This document shows, one piece after another, positions 1 to 5,102 of a stretch of DNA of 5,102 nt. The notes beneath the pieces are model-generated. The model did not search any database. It worked only from the letters and a program-made list of their open reading frames with translations, and had not been told where the DNA came from. The position numbers and the translations under genes were made by a program. Origin of the DNA: JAMCXS01 sp964459065. Lineage in GTDB: Bacteria; Acidobacteriota; Terriglobia; UBA7540. Positions within the stretch are counted from its first letter, which is position 1. Each line of letters starts with the position of its first letter. The stretch spans positions 1-5,102 of the forward strand of contig CAYWMN010000261.1 in assembly GCA_964459065.1 (NCBI GenBank), given 5' to 3'.

Positions 1-2
1 AA

Positions 3-1835
3 TCCCGGACACAAAAACTCTCGCCCGTGGCGCGCCGAATTGTTGACGCACTCGAACGCGACGGAGAAGCCGATGACCATCGCACACTTTTGCAGGCAGC
101 GCGAGCCACCTTGGCCCATCTAAAAAAATTGCAGCAGCAAGGCATCGTGGAGTTCGCTGACGTGCCGCTTGCCGCGGACGAGCCCGCTACCGCAAACAAA
201 CTGCCTCCCGTCATGACCGCTCCGCAGGCCCAGGCAGTCCAGGAGCTCACCGAGCGCCTTGGCCGGCAGAAATTCAGTGTTGTGCTGCTCCACGGCATTA
301 CGGCAAGCGGCAAGACGGAGGTCTATCTGAACCTGATTGAGCGGGCGCTCGAAGCCGGCCGCACCGCCATGATGCTGGTGCCGGAGATTGCCTTGACGCC
401 CGCGATCCGCCAGCAGTTCCTGGCGCGCTTTGGAAACGCGATGGCGCTTCTGCACAGTGGTCTATCCGCCAACGAGCGCCACGAAACATGGTGGCGGGTG
501 CGGCGGGGTGAAGCGCGCGTGGTGCTGGGAACGCGGTCGGCGGTTTTTGCGCCCGCCGACAATCTCGGCGTCATCATCGTGGATGAAGAGCACGAAGCCA
601 GCTACAAGCAGGGGGAAACGCCGCGCTACCACGGCCGTGACGCGGCCATTGTCCGAGGCCAGCTCGCAAACGCCCTGGTGATTCTCGGTTCGGCGACACC
701 GTCGCTTGAAAGCTACGAGAACGCCCAAAAAGGCAAATACCACCTTTTGACCCTCAGCGAGCGGGTGGGCGGCCGCCCGCTTGCCGACGTGGAAATTGTA
801 GACATGCGGGAAGAGTTTCGGCGGACTCAGACCCAGGTGCCCATTTCCCAACGCCTGAAGGAGGAAGTTGAGGCCCAGTTGCGTTCCGGCAAGCAGACGA
901 TTTTCCTGCTGAACCGCCGGGGCTACTCCTGGTTTCTGCTCTGCCGCAGTTGCGGCCAGACGGAGCGCTGTGTGAATTGTTCGATTTCACTCACCTATCA
1001 TCGGCGTGAAAGACGGCTGATCTGCCACTATTGCGGCTACCAGGCTACCGTCCCCGCCAAGTGTCGCGGCTGCGAAAGCGAATATCTCTATTTTGTAGGC
1101 GAAGGTACCGAGAAACTGGAGCAAAAGCTCGCCGAGATGTTTCCGCAGGCGCGCGTGGCCCGGCTTGACCGCGATGCCGCACGCCGCCCCGGCCACTTCC
1201 ACAAAGTTCTGTCGGACTTTAAAGAGGGGAAAATTGATATTCTGGTGGGAACCCAGCTGATCGCCAAGGGGCACGACTTCCCGGGGGTGACCCTGGTTGG
1301 AATTGTCTCTGCGGACACCTCACTGGCTCTGCCGGATTTTCGAGCCGCGGAACGAACTTTCCAGCTCCTGACGCAAGCCGCAGGCCGGGCCGGCCGAGGA
1401 GACTCGCCCGGTCGGGTTCTGGTGCAGACCTTTTACCCGGATCACTATGCGATTCGCCTTGCGGCGGAACAGGATTTTACGAGGTTCTTCGCCAGGGAGA
1501 TCGGATTTCGGCGCGTGATGCATTACCCGCCCGCGGCGGCGCTGGCCAACCTGATCGTGCAGGACAAAAAACTTGAGGACGCTACGCGAATCGCCAAAGA
1601 AGTGGGCAACATCTTTGAGCAGTTCGGCGAGATGACGAGCGGAATCAAAATTCTGGGCCCCGGGCCCGCGCCCCTGGCGAAAATCGAACGGCTCTACCGC
1701 ATTCAGTTCCTCTTCAAGGCGGCTTCGCGCGCCCGGCTCAACGCCCTGCTTCGCCGCCTGGCCGACGAGTGCGAACAACGCGGAATTCCGGCCCATTCAC
1801 TGAAAATCGACATGGACCCGTTGAGCCTTATGTGA
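3..1835 (+). CDS. priA: Primosomal protein N' (replication restart helicase PriA), 5' end cut by window
   Basis: PriA is a cytoplasmic 3'-5' superfamily 2 DNA helicase that recognises stalled forks and starts reloading of the replisome. Residues are counted from the GTG at 27. Residues 1-50 look like the winged-helix domain. Helicase lobe 1 has a Walker A GITASGKT (90-97), DEEH (186-189) and GSATPS (221-226). A zinc-binding insert carries eight cysteines in four CxxC pairs (306/309, 315/318, 333/336, 346/349). Lobe 2 has GTQLIAKGHDFPG (408-420) and QAAGRAGRG (450-458). The C-terminal domain includes LGPGPAPL (543-550) and ends in IDMDP. The frame is open to the left edge with PriA-like residues (TQKLSP) before the GTG, so that GTG is not the real start. 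About 610 residues are visible against roughly 730 in E. coli, and the missing part is the 3'-end-binding domain. All helicase and zinc residues are intact. It converges on the HU gene. Confidence 0.97.
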   Translation, partial: SRTQKLSPVARRIVDALERDGEADDHRTLLQAARATLAHLKKLQQQGIVEFADVPLAADEPATANKLPPVMTAPQAQAVQELTERLGRQKFSVVLLHGITASGKTEVYLNLIERALEAGRTAMMLVPEIALTPAIRQQFLARFGNAMALLHSGLSANERHETWWRVRRGEARVVLGTRSAVFAPADNLGVIIVDEEHEASYKQGETPRYHGRDAAIVRGQLANALVILGSATPSLESYENAQKGKYHLLTLSERVGGRPLADVEIVDMREEFRRTQTQVPISQRLKEEVEAQLRSGKQTIFLLNRRGYSWFLLCRSCGQTERCVNCSISLTYHRRERRLICHYCGYQATVPAKCRGCESEYLYFVGEGTEKLEQKLAEMFPQARVARLDRDAARRPGHFHKVLSDFKEGKIDILVGTQLIAKGHDFPGVTLVGIVSADTSLALPDFRAAERTFQLLTQAAGRAGRGDSPGRVLVQTFYPDHYAIRLAAEQDFTRFFAREIGFRRVMHYPPAAALANLIVQDKKLEDATRIAKEVGNIFEQFGEMTSGIKILGPGPAPLAKIERLYRIQFLFKAASRARLNALLRRLADECEQRGIPAHSLKIDMDPLSLM

Positions 1836-1890
1836 GCAGAACCCCTGTCGCCGCACAAGCAAAAATCCTGGCCTCACCGACAAGACACAA

Positions 1891-1909
1891 CCCAACCGGC
1901 TGAGTTGGG
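1891..1909 (-). terminator. Possible intrinsic terminator of the HU/IHF gene
   Basis: A perfect 6-bp stem, CCCAAC/GTTGGG, closes a 7-base loop. On the minus strand it begins 13 bases after the HU-family stop codon and is followed by TTGTGTCTTGT, a broken T-rich run. On the plus strand the hairpin is followed by GC-rich sequence, so it is a poor terminator for priA. The short stem and interrupted T run keep confidence moderate. Nothing else is seen in the 87-base gap between the two convergent genes. Confidence 0.45.
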
Positions 1910-1922
1910 CGCCGGGCGTTCG

Positions 1923-2192
1923 CTAGGGGAGCGACTGGAGCTCCTTGCCGGGCTTGAAGCGAACCGCTTTGCCGGGCAGGATATTGACTTCCGCACCCGT
2001 GCGCGGATTTCTGCCAATGCCGGTTTTGCGGGGTTTCACGTTAAACACACCAAAACCGCGCAATTCAATCCGCTCGCCCCGAGAGAGAGCTTTTTTCATC
2101 GAATCAAATACCGTCTCCACTGCGCTTTCGGCTTTGGTCTTGGTAATGCCCGTTCGATTGACCACATCATTGACGAGATCGAGCTTGATCAC
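1923..2192 (-). CDS. HU/IHF-family DNA-binding protein (IHF-beta-like)
   Basis: This is a nucleoid protein of 89 residues, the usual size for HU/IHF subunits, which act as dimers that bend DNA in the minor groove. Visible features are an N-terminal two-helix body (residues 3-40), the RGFGVF core strand (45-50), and a beta-arm from about 52 to 75. The arm carries GRNPRTG (60-66), in which P63 matches the intercalating proline of the family. A closing VRFKPGKEL (77-85) resembles the end of IHF-beta. Whether it works as a homodimer or pairs with another subunit cannot be told here. The start is GTG at 2192, chosen because AGGAGG lies five bases upstream and the protein begins MIKLDLV, as is typical for the family. 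It is transcribed alone, divergently from dcd, with its own promoter and a likely terminator. Confidence 0.96.
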   Translation of the reverse strand: MIKLDLVNDVVNRTGITKTKAESAVETVFDSMKKALSRGERIELRGFGVFNVKPRKTGIGRNPRTGAEVNILPGKAVRFKPGKELQSLP

Positions 2193-2197
2193 AGGAA

Positions 2198-2203
2198 CCT
2201 CCT
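2198..2203 (-). promoter_or_regulatory. Ribosome binding site of the HU/IHF gene, inside a small hairpin
   Basis: A full AGGAGG lies five bases before the GTG start and fixes it. Most of the site sits inside the perfect short inverted repeat CAGGA-GGT-TCCTG (2204 to 2192 on the minus strand), whose last base is the G of the start codon. Ribosome access could therefore be tuned, although the stem is only 5 bp with a 3-base loop. Confidence 0.85.
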
Positions 2204-2219
2204 GAAAATACAGGATTTT

Positions 2220-2248
2220 ATCGTAAAAACCCGCGAAGGCGTTGTCAA
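2220..2248 (-). promoter_or_regulatory. Sigma-70-type promoter for the HU/IHF gene
   Basis: On the minus strand a perfect TTGACA -35 (2248-2243) is followed, after a 17-base spacer, by TACGAT (2225-2220), which matches the -10 consensus at four of six positions. Transcription would start near 2213. That leaves a leader of only about 20 bases before the GTG, just enough for the AGGAGG site. The perfect -35 and ideal spacing suit a highly expressed nucleoid protein. The start site is inferred. Confidence 0.75.
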
Positions 2249-2271
2249 GTTGTTTTCTCTTGTATTATGAT
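2242..2271 (+). promoter_or_regulatory. Sigma-70-type promoter for dcd and the protease
   Basis: On the plus strand TTGTCA (2242-2247) and TATGAT (2266-2271) are separated by 18 bases, and each matches consensus at five of six positions. An alternative -10, TATTAT at 2263-2268, would give a 15-base spacer and is less likely. The start point would be near 2278, giving a leader of about 80 bases. The -35 overlaps the opposing -35 of the HU gene by five bases, so RNA polymerase probably cannot occupy both at once. Confidence 0.6.
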
Positions 2272-2330
2272 GCCCTGCGCCCTCTGATTCTGCAACACGG
2301 CTCGCCAGGGGCGTTGTGCAAGGCATCAGA
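2266..2330. repeat. Inverted repeat around the dcd transcript start
   Basis: The left arm TATGATGCCCTG (2266-2277) and the right arm CAAGGCATCAGA (2319-2330) are reverse complements at 10 of 12 positions, including seven in a row (TGATGCC/GGCATCA). The arm centres are 53 bases apart, about five helical turns. The left arm overlaps the predicted dcd -10, so the repeat is mostly at DNA level rather than in the transcript. A paired operator is one reading. Inside it, TCTGAT (2283-2288) can pair with ATCAGA (2325-2330) and TGCA with TGCA (2291/2317) as a weaker RNA leader hairpin. Confidence 0.45.
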
Positions 2331-2347
2331 AGCGAGATTTTAACGTT

Positions 2348-2353
2348 AGGGAG
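2348..2353 (+). promoter_or_regulatory. Ribosome binding site of dcd
   Basis: AGGGAG lies five bases before the ATG at 2359 and supports that start. The encoded N-terminus MSVKCDRWIRRM matches the usual start of this dCTP deaminase subgroup. Confidence 0.8.
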
Positions 2354-2358
2354 AGCTC

Positions 2359-2913
2359 ATGTCTGTTAAATGTGACCGCTGGATTCGCCGCATGGTGAAG
2401 GAACACCAGATGATTTCTCCGTTTGCTGAAAATCAGGTCCGCGAAGGGGTCATCTCCTACGGACTATCGTCCTACGGCTACGATCTGCGCGTCGCAGACG
2501 AGTTCAAGATTTTCACAAACGTTAACTGCACGATCGTCGATCCTAAGAACTTTGACGCGCGTTCTTTTGTTGAGTTTCAGGGCCCGGAATGCATTGTTCC
2601 GCCCAATTCCTTCGCTCTGGCCCGCTCGGTGGAATACTTTAAGATTCCGCGCAACATCCTGACGGTCTGCGTCGGCAAGTCAACCTATGCGCGCTGTGGG
2701 ATAATAGTAAATGTGACGCCTTTGGAACCGGAATGGGAGGGATTCGTCACGCTGGAAATTTCCAACACCACCCCTCTTCCCGCGCGCGTCTATTCCAACG
2801 AAGGGCTGTGCCAGATCGTGTTTTTTGAATCGGACGAAGTCTGCGAGACCTCCTACAAAGACAAAAAGGGGAAATATCAGGCGCAGCAGGGGATCGTGCT
2901 GCCACGAATCTGA
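2359..2913 (+). CDS. dcd: dCTP deaminase
   Basis: This cytoplasmic enzyme deaminates dCTP to dUTP and ammonia, feeding dUTPase and thymidylate synthesis. It has 184 residues, normal for the family, and belongs to the trimeric dUTPase fold. Recognisable blocks are SDRWIRRM-like CDRWIRRM (5-12), ISYGLSSYGYDLRV (32-45), IVPPNSFALAR (79-89), GKSTYARCGI (106-115), VTPLEPEWEG (119-128), TLEISNTTPLPA (131-142) and the C-terminal GKYQAQQGI (171-179). By comparison with E. coli, S108, R112 and E133 match the catalytic Ser111, Arg115 and Glu138. It is closer to the GKSTYARCGI subgroup known from pseudomonads than to the E. coli form. Seven 60-base lines counted by hand give about 53% GC, somewhat below the neighbouring genes. 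It is first in a probable operon, and its stop shares a base with the protease start. No dUTPase gene is in view. Confidence 0.97.
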   Translation: MSVKCDRWIRRMVKEHQMISPFAENQVREGVISYGLSSYGYDLRVADEFKIFTNVNCTIVDPKNFDARSFVEFQGPECIVPPNSFALARSVEYFKIPRNILTVCVGKSTYARCGIIVNVTPLEPEWEGFVTLEISNTTPLPARVYSNEGLCQIVFFESDEVCETSYKDKKGKYQAQQGIVLPRI

Positions 2914-4274
2914 TGAAGAACCGCCTTTGGTTATCAGCCTCGGCCCTTTTGCTCCTGATTTTTCTTGGGGCGGAGGGCTGGGCAGCGGCCCACCCGGTGG
3001 CTTCCCAGGCGCAAAGACCTAAAGCAGAGACCGTTGCCCCGGCGGAATCTCACCGTCGGCCGCCTCCGACGGAATACACGCTTCCGCCCCGGAAAAGGGC
3101 TGAGGCCATCGCGTATTCACACCTCAACAATGTCCTTTATTTCGGCGGCGTAGCCCTGGCGCTGCTCATTTACCTGATCCTGTGGCAGGCAGGCATCGCA
3201 GCTACCTTTCGGAATTGGGCTCGCCGGGTGTCGCGCCGCCACTTCCTGCAATGCCTGGTTTTTGCGCCCCTTTTCTTCGTCACGGTCAAACTGATCGAGT
3301 TCCCTTTCGATTATTTTTCCGGCTATGTTGTCGGACACCGGTTCGGCCTGTCGAGCCAGGGTTTGGCGTCCTGGGCAGGGGACTGGGGCAAGAGCCTTGC
3401 GCTTCTCGCCCTTGTTGGAACGCTGGTGGTGTGGATTCTTTACGCCGTGGTGCGTCGCAGTCCGCGTCGCTGGTGGTTCTATTTCTGGCTGATTACAGTT
3501 CCGCTGACTCTGGCCCTGATGTTCGTCGAGCCTTACGTGGTTGAGCCTCTGTTTTTCAAGTTTACGCCGCTCGATGCGACCCATCCCACCCTGGTGACGC
3601 AAATTGAAAAGATGCTTGACCGCGCGGGGCTGGATATTCCCCGTTCCAGAATTCTGGAGATGAACGCCAGTTCAAAAACCAACACCCTCAACGCCTACGT
3701 TTCAGGACTCGGAACAAGCAAGCGCGTGGTGGTTTGGAACACCACTTTGAAGAAGCTGACCGACGATGAGACCTTGCTGGTGCTGGGCCACGAAACGGGC
3801 CACTACGTCCTTCACCACATCCTCAAAGAATTTGTTCTGATTGAGCTCATTGCGCTGGCGGCAATCGCTTTGGGCTTCCGGGCCCTCAAGCGGCTGCTGA
3901 GGCGGCCGGGCGGCCGGGGTGGAATCGAAGGGGAAGGCGACCTGGCATCGCTGCCGGTGATGCTGATGCTGCTCACGGCGCTCAGCTTTTTTGCTTCACC
4001 CGCCATCAATGCGGTTTCACGCCACTACGAGCACCAGGCCGACCAGTTTGCGCTGGAAGTGACTTACGGCGTGGTTCCCAACCCGAACGCCGCCGAGGCG
4101 CGCGCCTTCCAGACCCTCGGCGAGCAGAATCTGGCGGATCCCGATCCCAGCCCTTTTATCGTGTTCTGGCTTTATAGCCACCCGCCGATCAACCAGCGCA
4201 TTCACTTTGCCATGAGCTATCATCCCTGGACGGAGGGCAAACCGCTCGAGTTTGTGCATCCGGGAAAATCATGA
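2913..4274 (+). CDS. M48-family (Ste24-like) membrane zinc metallopeptidase
   Basis: This 453-residue protein resembles Ste24/CAAX prenyl protease 1, an intramembrane-chamber zinc protease; in bacteria such proteins are usually linked to membrane protein quality control, and the substrate is unknown here. It begins with a probable signal peptide (hydrophobic 8-19, likely cleavage after AAA at 26), then a proline-rich stretch (28-60). Membrane segments lie at about 76-90, 112-132, 161-180, 187-207, 307-322 and 347-365. The Ste24 hallmarks FPFDYFSGYVVGHRFG (130-145) and NAYVSGLGTSKRVVVWNT (260-277) are present. The zinc site is HETGH (H293, E294, H297) with E373 in SRHYEHQAD (369-377), and a conserved SHPP lies at 422-425. 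All catalytic residues are intact. The ATG shares its A with the dcd stop (TGATG) and no ribosome binding site is seen at normal spacing, so translation probably depends on dcd. Eukaryote-type CAAX processing is not implied. Confidence 0.93.
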   Translation: MKNRLWLSASALLLLIFLGAEGWAAAHPVASQAQRPKAETVAPAESHRRPPPTEYTLPPRKRAEAIAYSHLNNVLYFGGVALALLIYLILWQAGIAATFRNWARRVSRRHFLQCLVFAPLFFVTVKLIEFPFDYFSGYVVGHRFGLSSQGLASWAGDWGKSLALLALVGTLVVWILYAVVRRSPRRWWFYFWLITVPLTLALMFVEPYVVEPLFFKFTPLDATHPTLVTQIEKMLDRAGLDIPRSRILEMNASSKTNTLNAYVSGLGTSKRVVVWNTTLKKLTDDETLLVLGHETGHYVLHHILKEFVLIELIALAAIALGFRALKRLLRRPGGRGGIEGEGDLASLPVMLMLLTALSFFASPAINAVSRHYEHQADQFALEVTYGVVPNPNAAEARAFQTLGEQNLADPDPSPFIVFWLYSHPPINQRIHFAMSYHPWTEGKPLEFVHPGKS

Positions 4275-4420
4275 CGAAGCCTGTGGAAGGTCCGCATTCG
4301 GAACTCATCCGCAATCAATTGACTTCCCCTGCCAACGAGCTCGGCGCGCGCCTTATCCGGCGACCTTGGCGCCCAGAGTCTGGCGCACGGAGGCCAAGTC
4401 AGCCTCAACCATCATTCTGA
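4271..4420 (+). CDS. Doubtful 49-residue reading frame overlapping the protease stop (ATGA)
   Basis: An ATG overlaps the protease stop codon as ATGA, the classic arrangement for a next operon gene, and opens a 49-codon frame ending at a TGA. Its second half is antisense to the last 22 codons of the dehydratase gene and reads as arginine- and proline-rich sequence, typical of a frame opposite a GC-rich gene. No domain is recognised. It may be chance, or the stub of a former third operon gene whose remainder was replaced by the dehydratase region. No clear terminator is visible between the protease stop and the dehydratase stop (4275-4352). Confidence 0.15.
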   Translation: MTKPVEGPHSELIRNQLTSPANELGARLIRRPWRPESGARRPSQPQPSF

Positions 4421-5102
4421 CCAGACCCGCAAAATCCACCGCGGGCTGCCAGCCGAGATCTTTCCGCGCCGCGCTTGAATCAGCCTGTAAATCGTGAATC
4501 TCACCGGTCCGAAGGAATTGACGGTCCACCTCAACCCAATCCTCGATCGAGCTCGGGACGTCCGCGGAGCCGCAAATCTTTCTGAGTTCGGTCAGAACCT
4601 GCCCCAGAAAATCCTCCACGCTATGGGAAAGGCCCGTCCCGATCACGTAATCTTTCGGCGTATCGGGTTGCAGCATGGCGTGCATCGCCTTCACGTAGTC
4701 CCCCGCAAAGCCCCAATCCCGACGCGCCTGCAAGTTTCCCAGCTTCAGTTTCGCACGGTCGCCCATCACCCAGCGCGCCGCCGCCCGGGTGATCTTTCGA
4801 GTCACCATTTCCGGTCCGCGCCGCGGAGATTCGTGGTTAAACAGAATGCCCCCTACAACATAAAGCCCCCGGTTCCGATACACGGCCGCCAGGCGGTGAG
4901 CGGCCATCTTGGAGGTTCCGTAAGGAGACACGGGATTGAAAGGGGTCGCCTCGTTGCAGATCGCCCCGACATTGCCGAACATTTCCGAGGTGGAGGCTTG
5001 ATAAACACGCGTATCGGGCTTCTGGCGCTCAACGATCCGCAGAATGCGCGCGAAGCCGCCCACATTGATGTCAAAGGTTTCCGCTGGACACTCCCAACTG
5101 GT
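4353..5102 (-). CDS. gmd: GDP-mannose 4,6-dehydratase, 5' end cut by window
   Basis: This is a short-chain dehydrogenase/reductase of the extended NDP-sugar type that converts GDP-D-mannose to GDP-4-dehydro-6-deoxy-D-mannose, the precursor of GDP-fucose, GDP-rhamnose or perosamine used in surface glycans. Residues are counted from the in-frame GTG at 5063. The catalytic TSEMFG is at 25-30, YGTSK (Y48, K52) is the YxxxK pair, and ILFNHESPRRG (73-83), TRKITRA (88-94), LGNLQARRDWGFAGDYV (108-124) and YVIGTGLSHSVEDF (139-152) match the GMD family closely. The C-terminal sugar-nucleotide block reads FLRTGEIHDL where E. coli has YFRPAEV. The frame stays open to the right edge with SW-P-T-DIN-like residues, so GTG 5063 is internal and the N-terminal NAD-binding part is outside. 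The family is about 320-370 residues. A related GDP-sugar epimerase or reductase is less likely given TSEMFG and FNHESPRRG. The sugar it finally supplies cannot be judged without neighbours. Confidence 0.93.
   Translation of the reverse strand, partial: TSWECPAETFDINVGGFARILRIVERQKPDTRVYQASTSEMFGNVGAICNEATPFNPVSPYGTSKMAAHRLAAVYRNRGLYVVGGILFNHESPRRGPEMVTRKITRAAARWVMGDRAKLKLGNLQARRDWGFAGDYVKAMHAMLQPDTPKDYVIGTGLSHSVEDFLGQVLTELRKICGSADVPSSIEDWVEVDRQFLRTGEIHDLQADSSAARKDLGWQPAVDFAGLVRMMVEADLASVRQTLGAKVAG

Noticed and set aside
27..29. GTG at 27 as the start of priA
   Set aside because: The frame is open to the window edge and the preceding residues continue a PriA-like winged-helix region; a start here would remove the whole N-terminal DNA-binding domain.
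1655..1675. GC-only palindromic stretch GGGCCCCGGGCCC in priA
   Set aside because: It encodes the conserved PriA LGPGPAPL motif, so the symmetry follows from Gly/Pro codons.
1320..1796. 158-residue minus-strand frame inside priA, and other long frames opposite priA, the protease and gmd
   Set aside because: They lie opposite clearly conserved coding sequence, show no family motifs or ribosome sites, and are expected in GC-rich DNA.
1920..1934. TCGCT-AGGGG-AGCGA hairpin at the HU/IHF stop codon
   Set aside because: Only 5 bp and without a following T run on either strand; the hairpin at 1891-1909 is a better terminator candidate.
1905..2270. 121-residue plus-strand frame across the HU/IHF gene
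   Set aside because: It is antisense to an unmistakable HU/IHF protein and runs through its promoter; no recognisable protein features.
2359..2913. dcd as a recently transferred gene because of its lower GC
   Set aside because: The difference is only several percent by hand count, the gene is a highly conserved core enzyme, and there are no mobility signals around it.
4341..4355. GGCGCGCGCC palindrome next to the gmd stop as a terminator
   Set aside because: A self-complementary 10-mer leaves no workable loop and there is no T tract on either side.

Overview
The window is about 5.1 kb of moderately GC-rich bacterial chromosome with five recognisable protein genes, two of them cut by the window edges. 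The gene content is core metabolism and DNA maintenance. There are no phage, insertion-sequence, CRISPR or RNA-gene signals. The short IHF-beta/HU-like protein, the dCTP deaminase subtype and the signal-peptide-bearing Ste24-like M48 protease next to it resemble Acidobacteriota proteins as I remember them. That placement is an inference and should be tested by protein searches.

Layout. Bases 3-1835 (+) hold the 3' four-fifths of priA, the replication-restart helicase; its N-terminal DNA-binding domain lies off the left edge. An 87-base convergent gap contains a hairpin that best fits a terminator for the next gene. Bases 1923-2192 (-) encode an 89-residue HU/IHF-family nucleoid protein. The gap 2193-2358 is a compact divergent control region: a perfect TTGACA -35 with a -10 facing leftward, and a TTGTCA/TATGAT promoter facing rightward. 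The two -35 hexamers occupy nearly the same bases. A 10-of-12 inverted repeat brackets the start of the rightward transcript. Bases 2359-2913 (+) encode dCTP deaminase (dcd). It shares one base (TGATG) with an M48/Ste24-type membrane zinc protease at 2913-4274 (+), so the two probably form a translationally coupled operon. Bases 4353-5102 (-) hold the 3' part of a GDP-mannose 4,6-dehydratase gene running convergently into the operon; its NAD-binding N-terminus lies off the right edge.

How the genes relate. priA, the HU/IHF protein and dcd all serve DNA metabolism: restart of stalled forks, nucleoid architecture and dUTP/dTTP supply. The protease acts at the membrane and the dehydratase begins a deoxyhexose branch for surface polysaccharide, so the right end turns toward the cell envelope. 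I see no convincing new multi-gene system. The observations most worth checking are the shared -35 divergent promoter, the inverted repeat over the dcd start, the one-base dcd/protease coupling, and a 49-codon ATGA-linked reading frame after the protease that may be the stub of a lost third operon gene.
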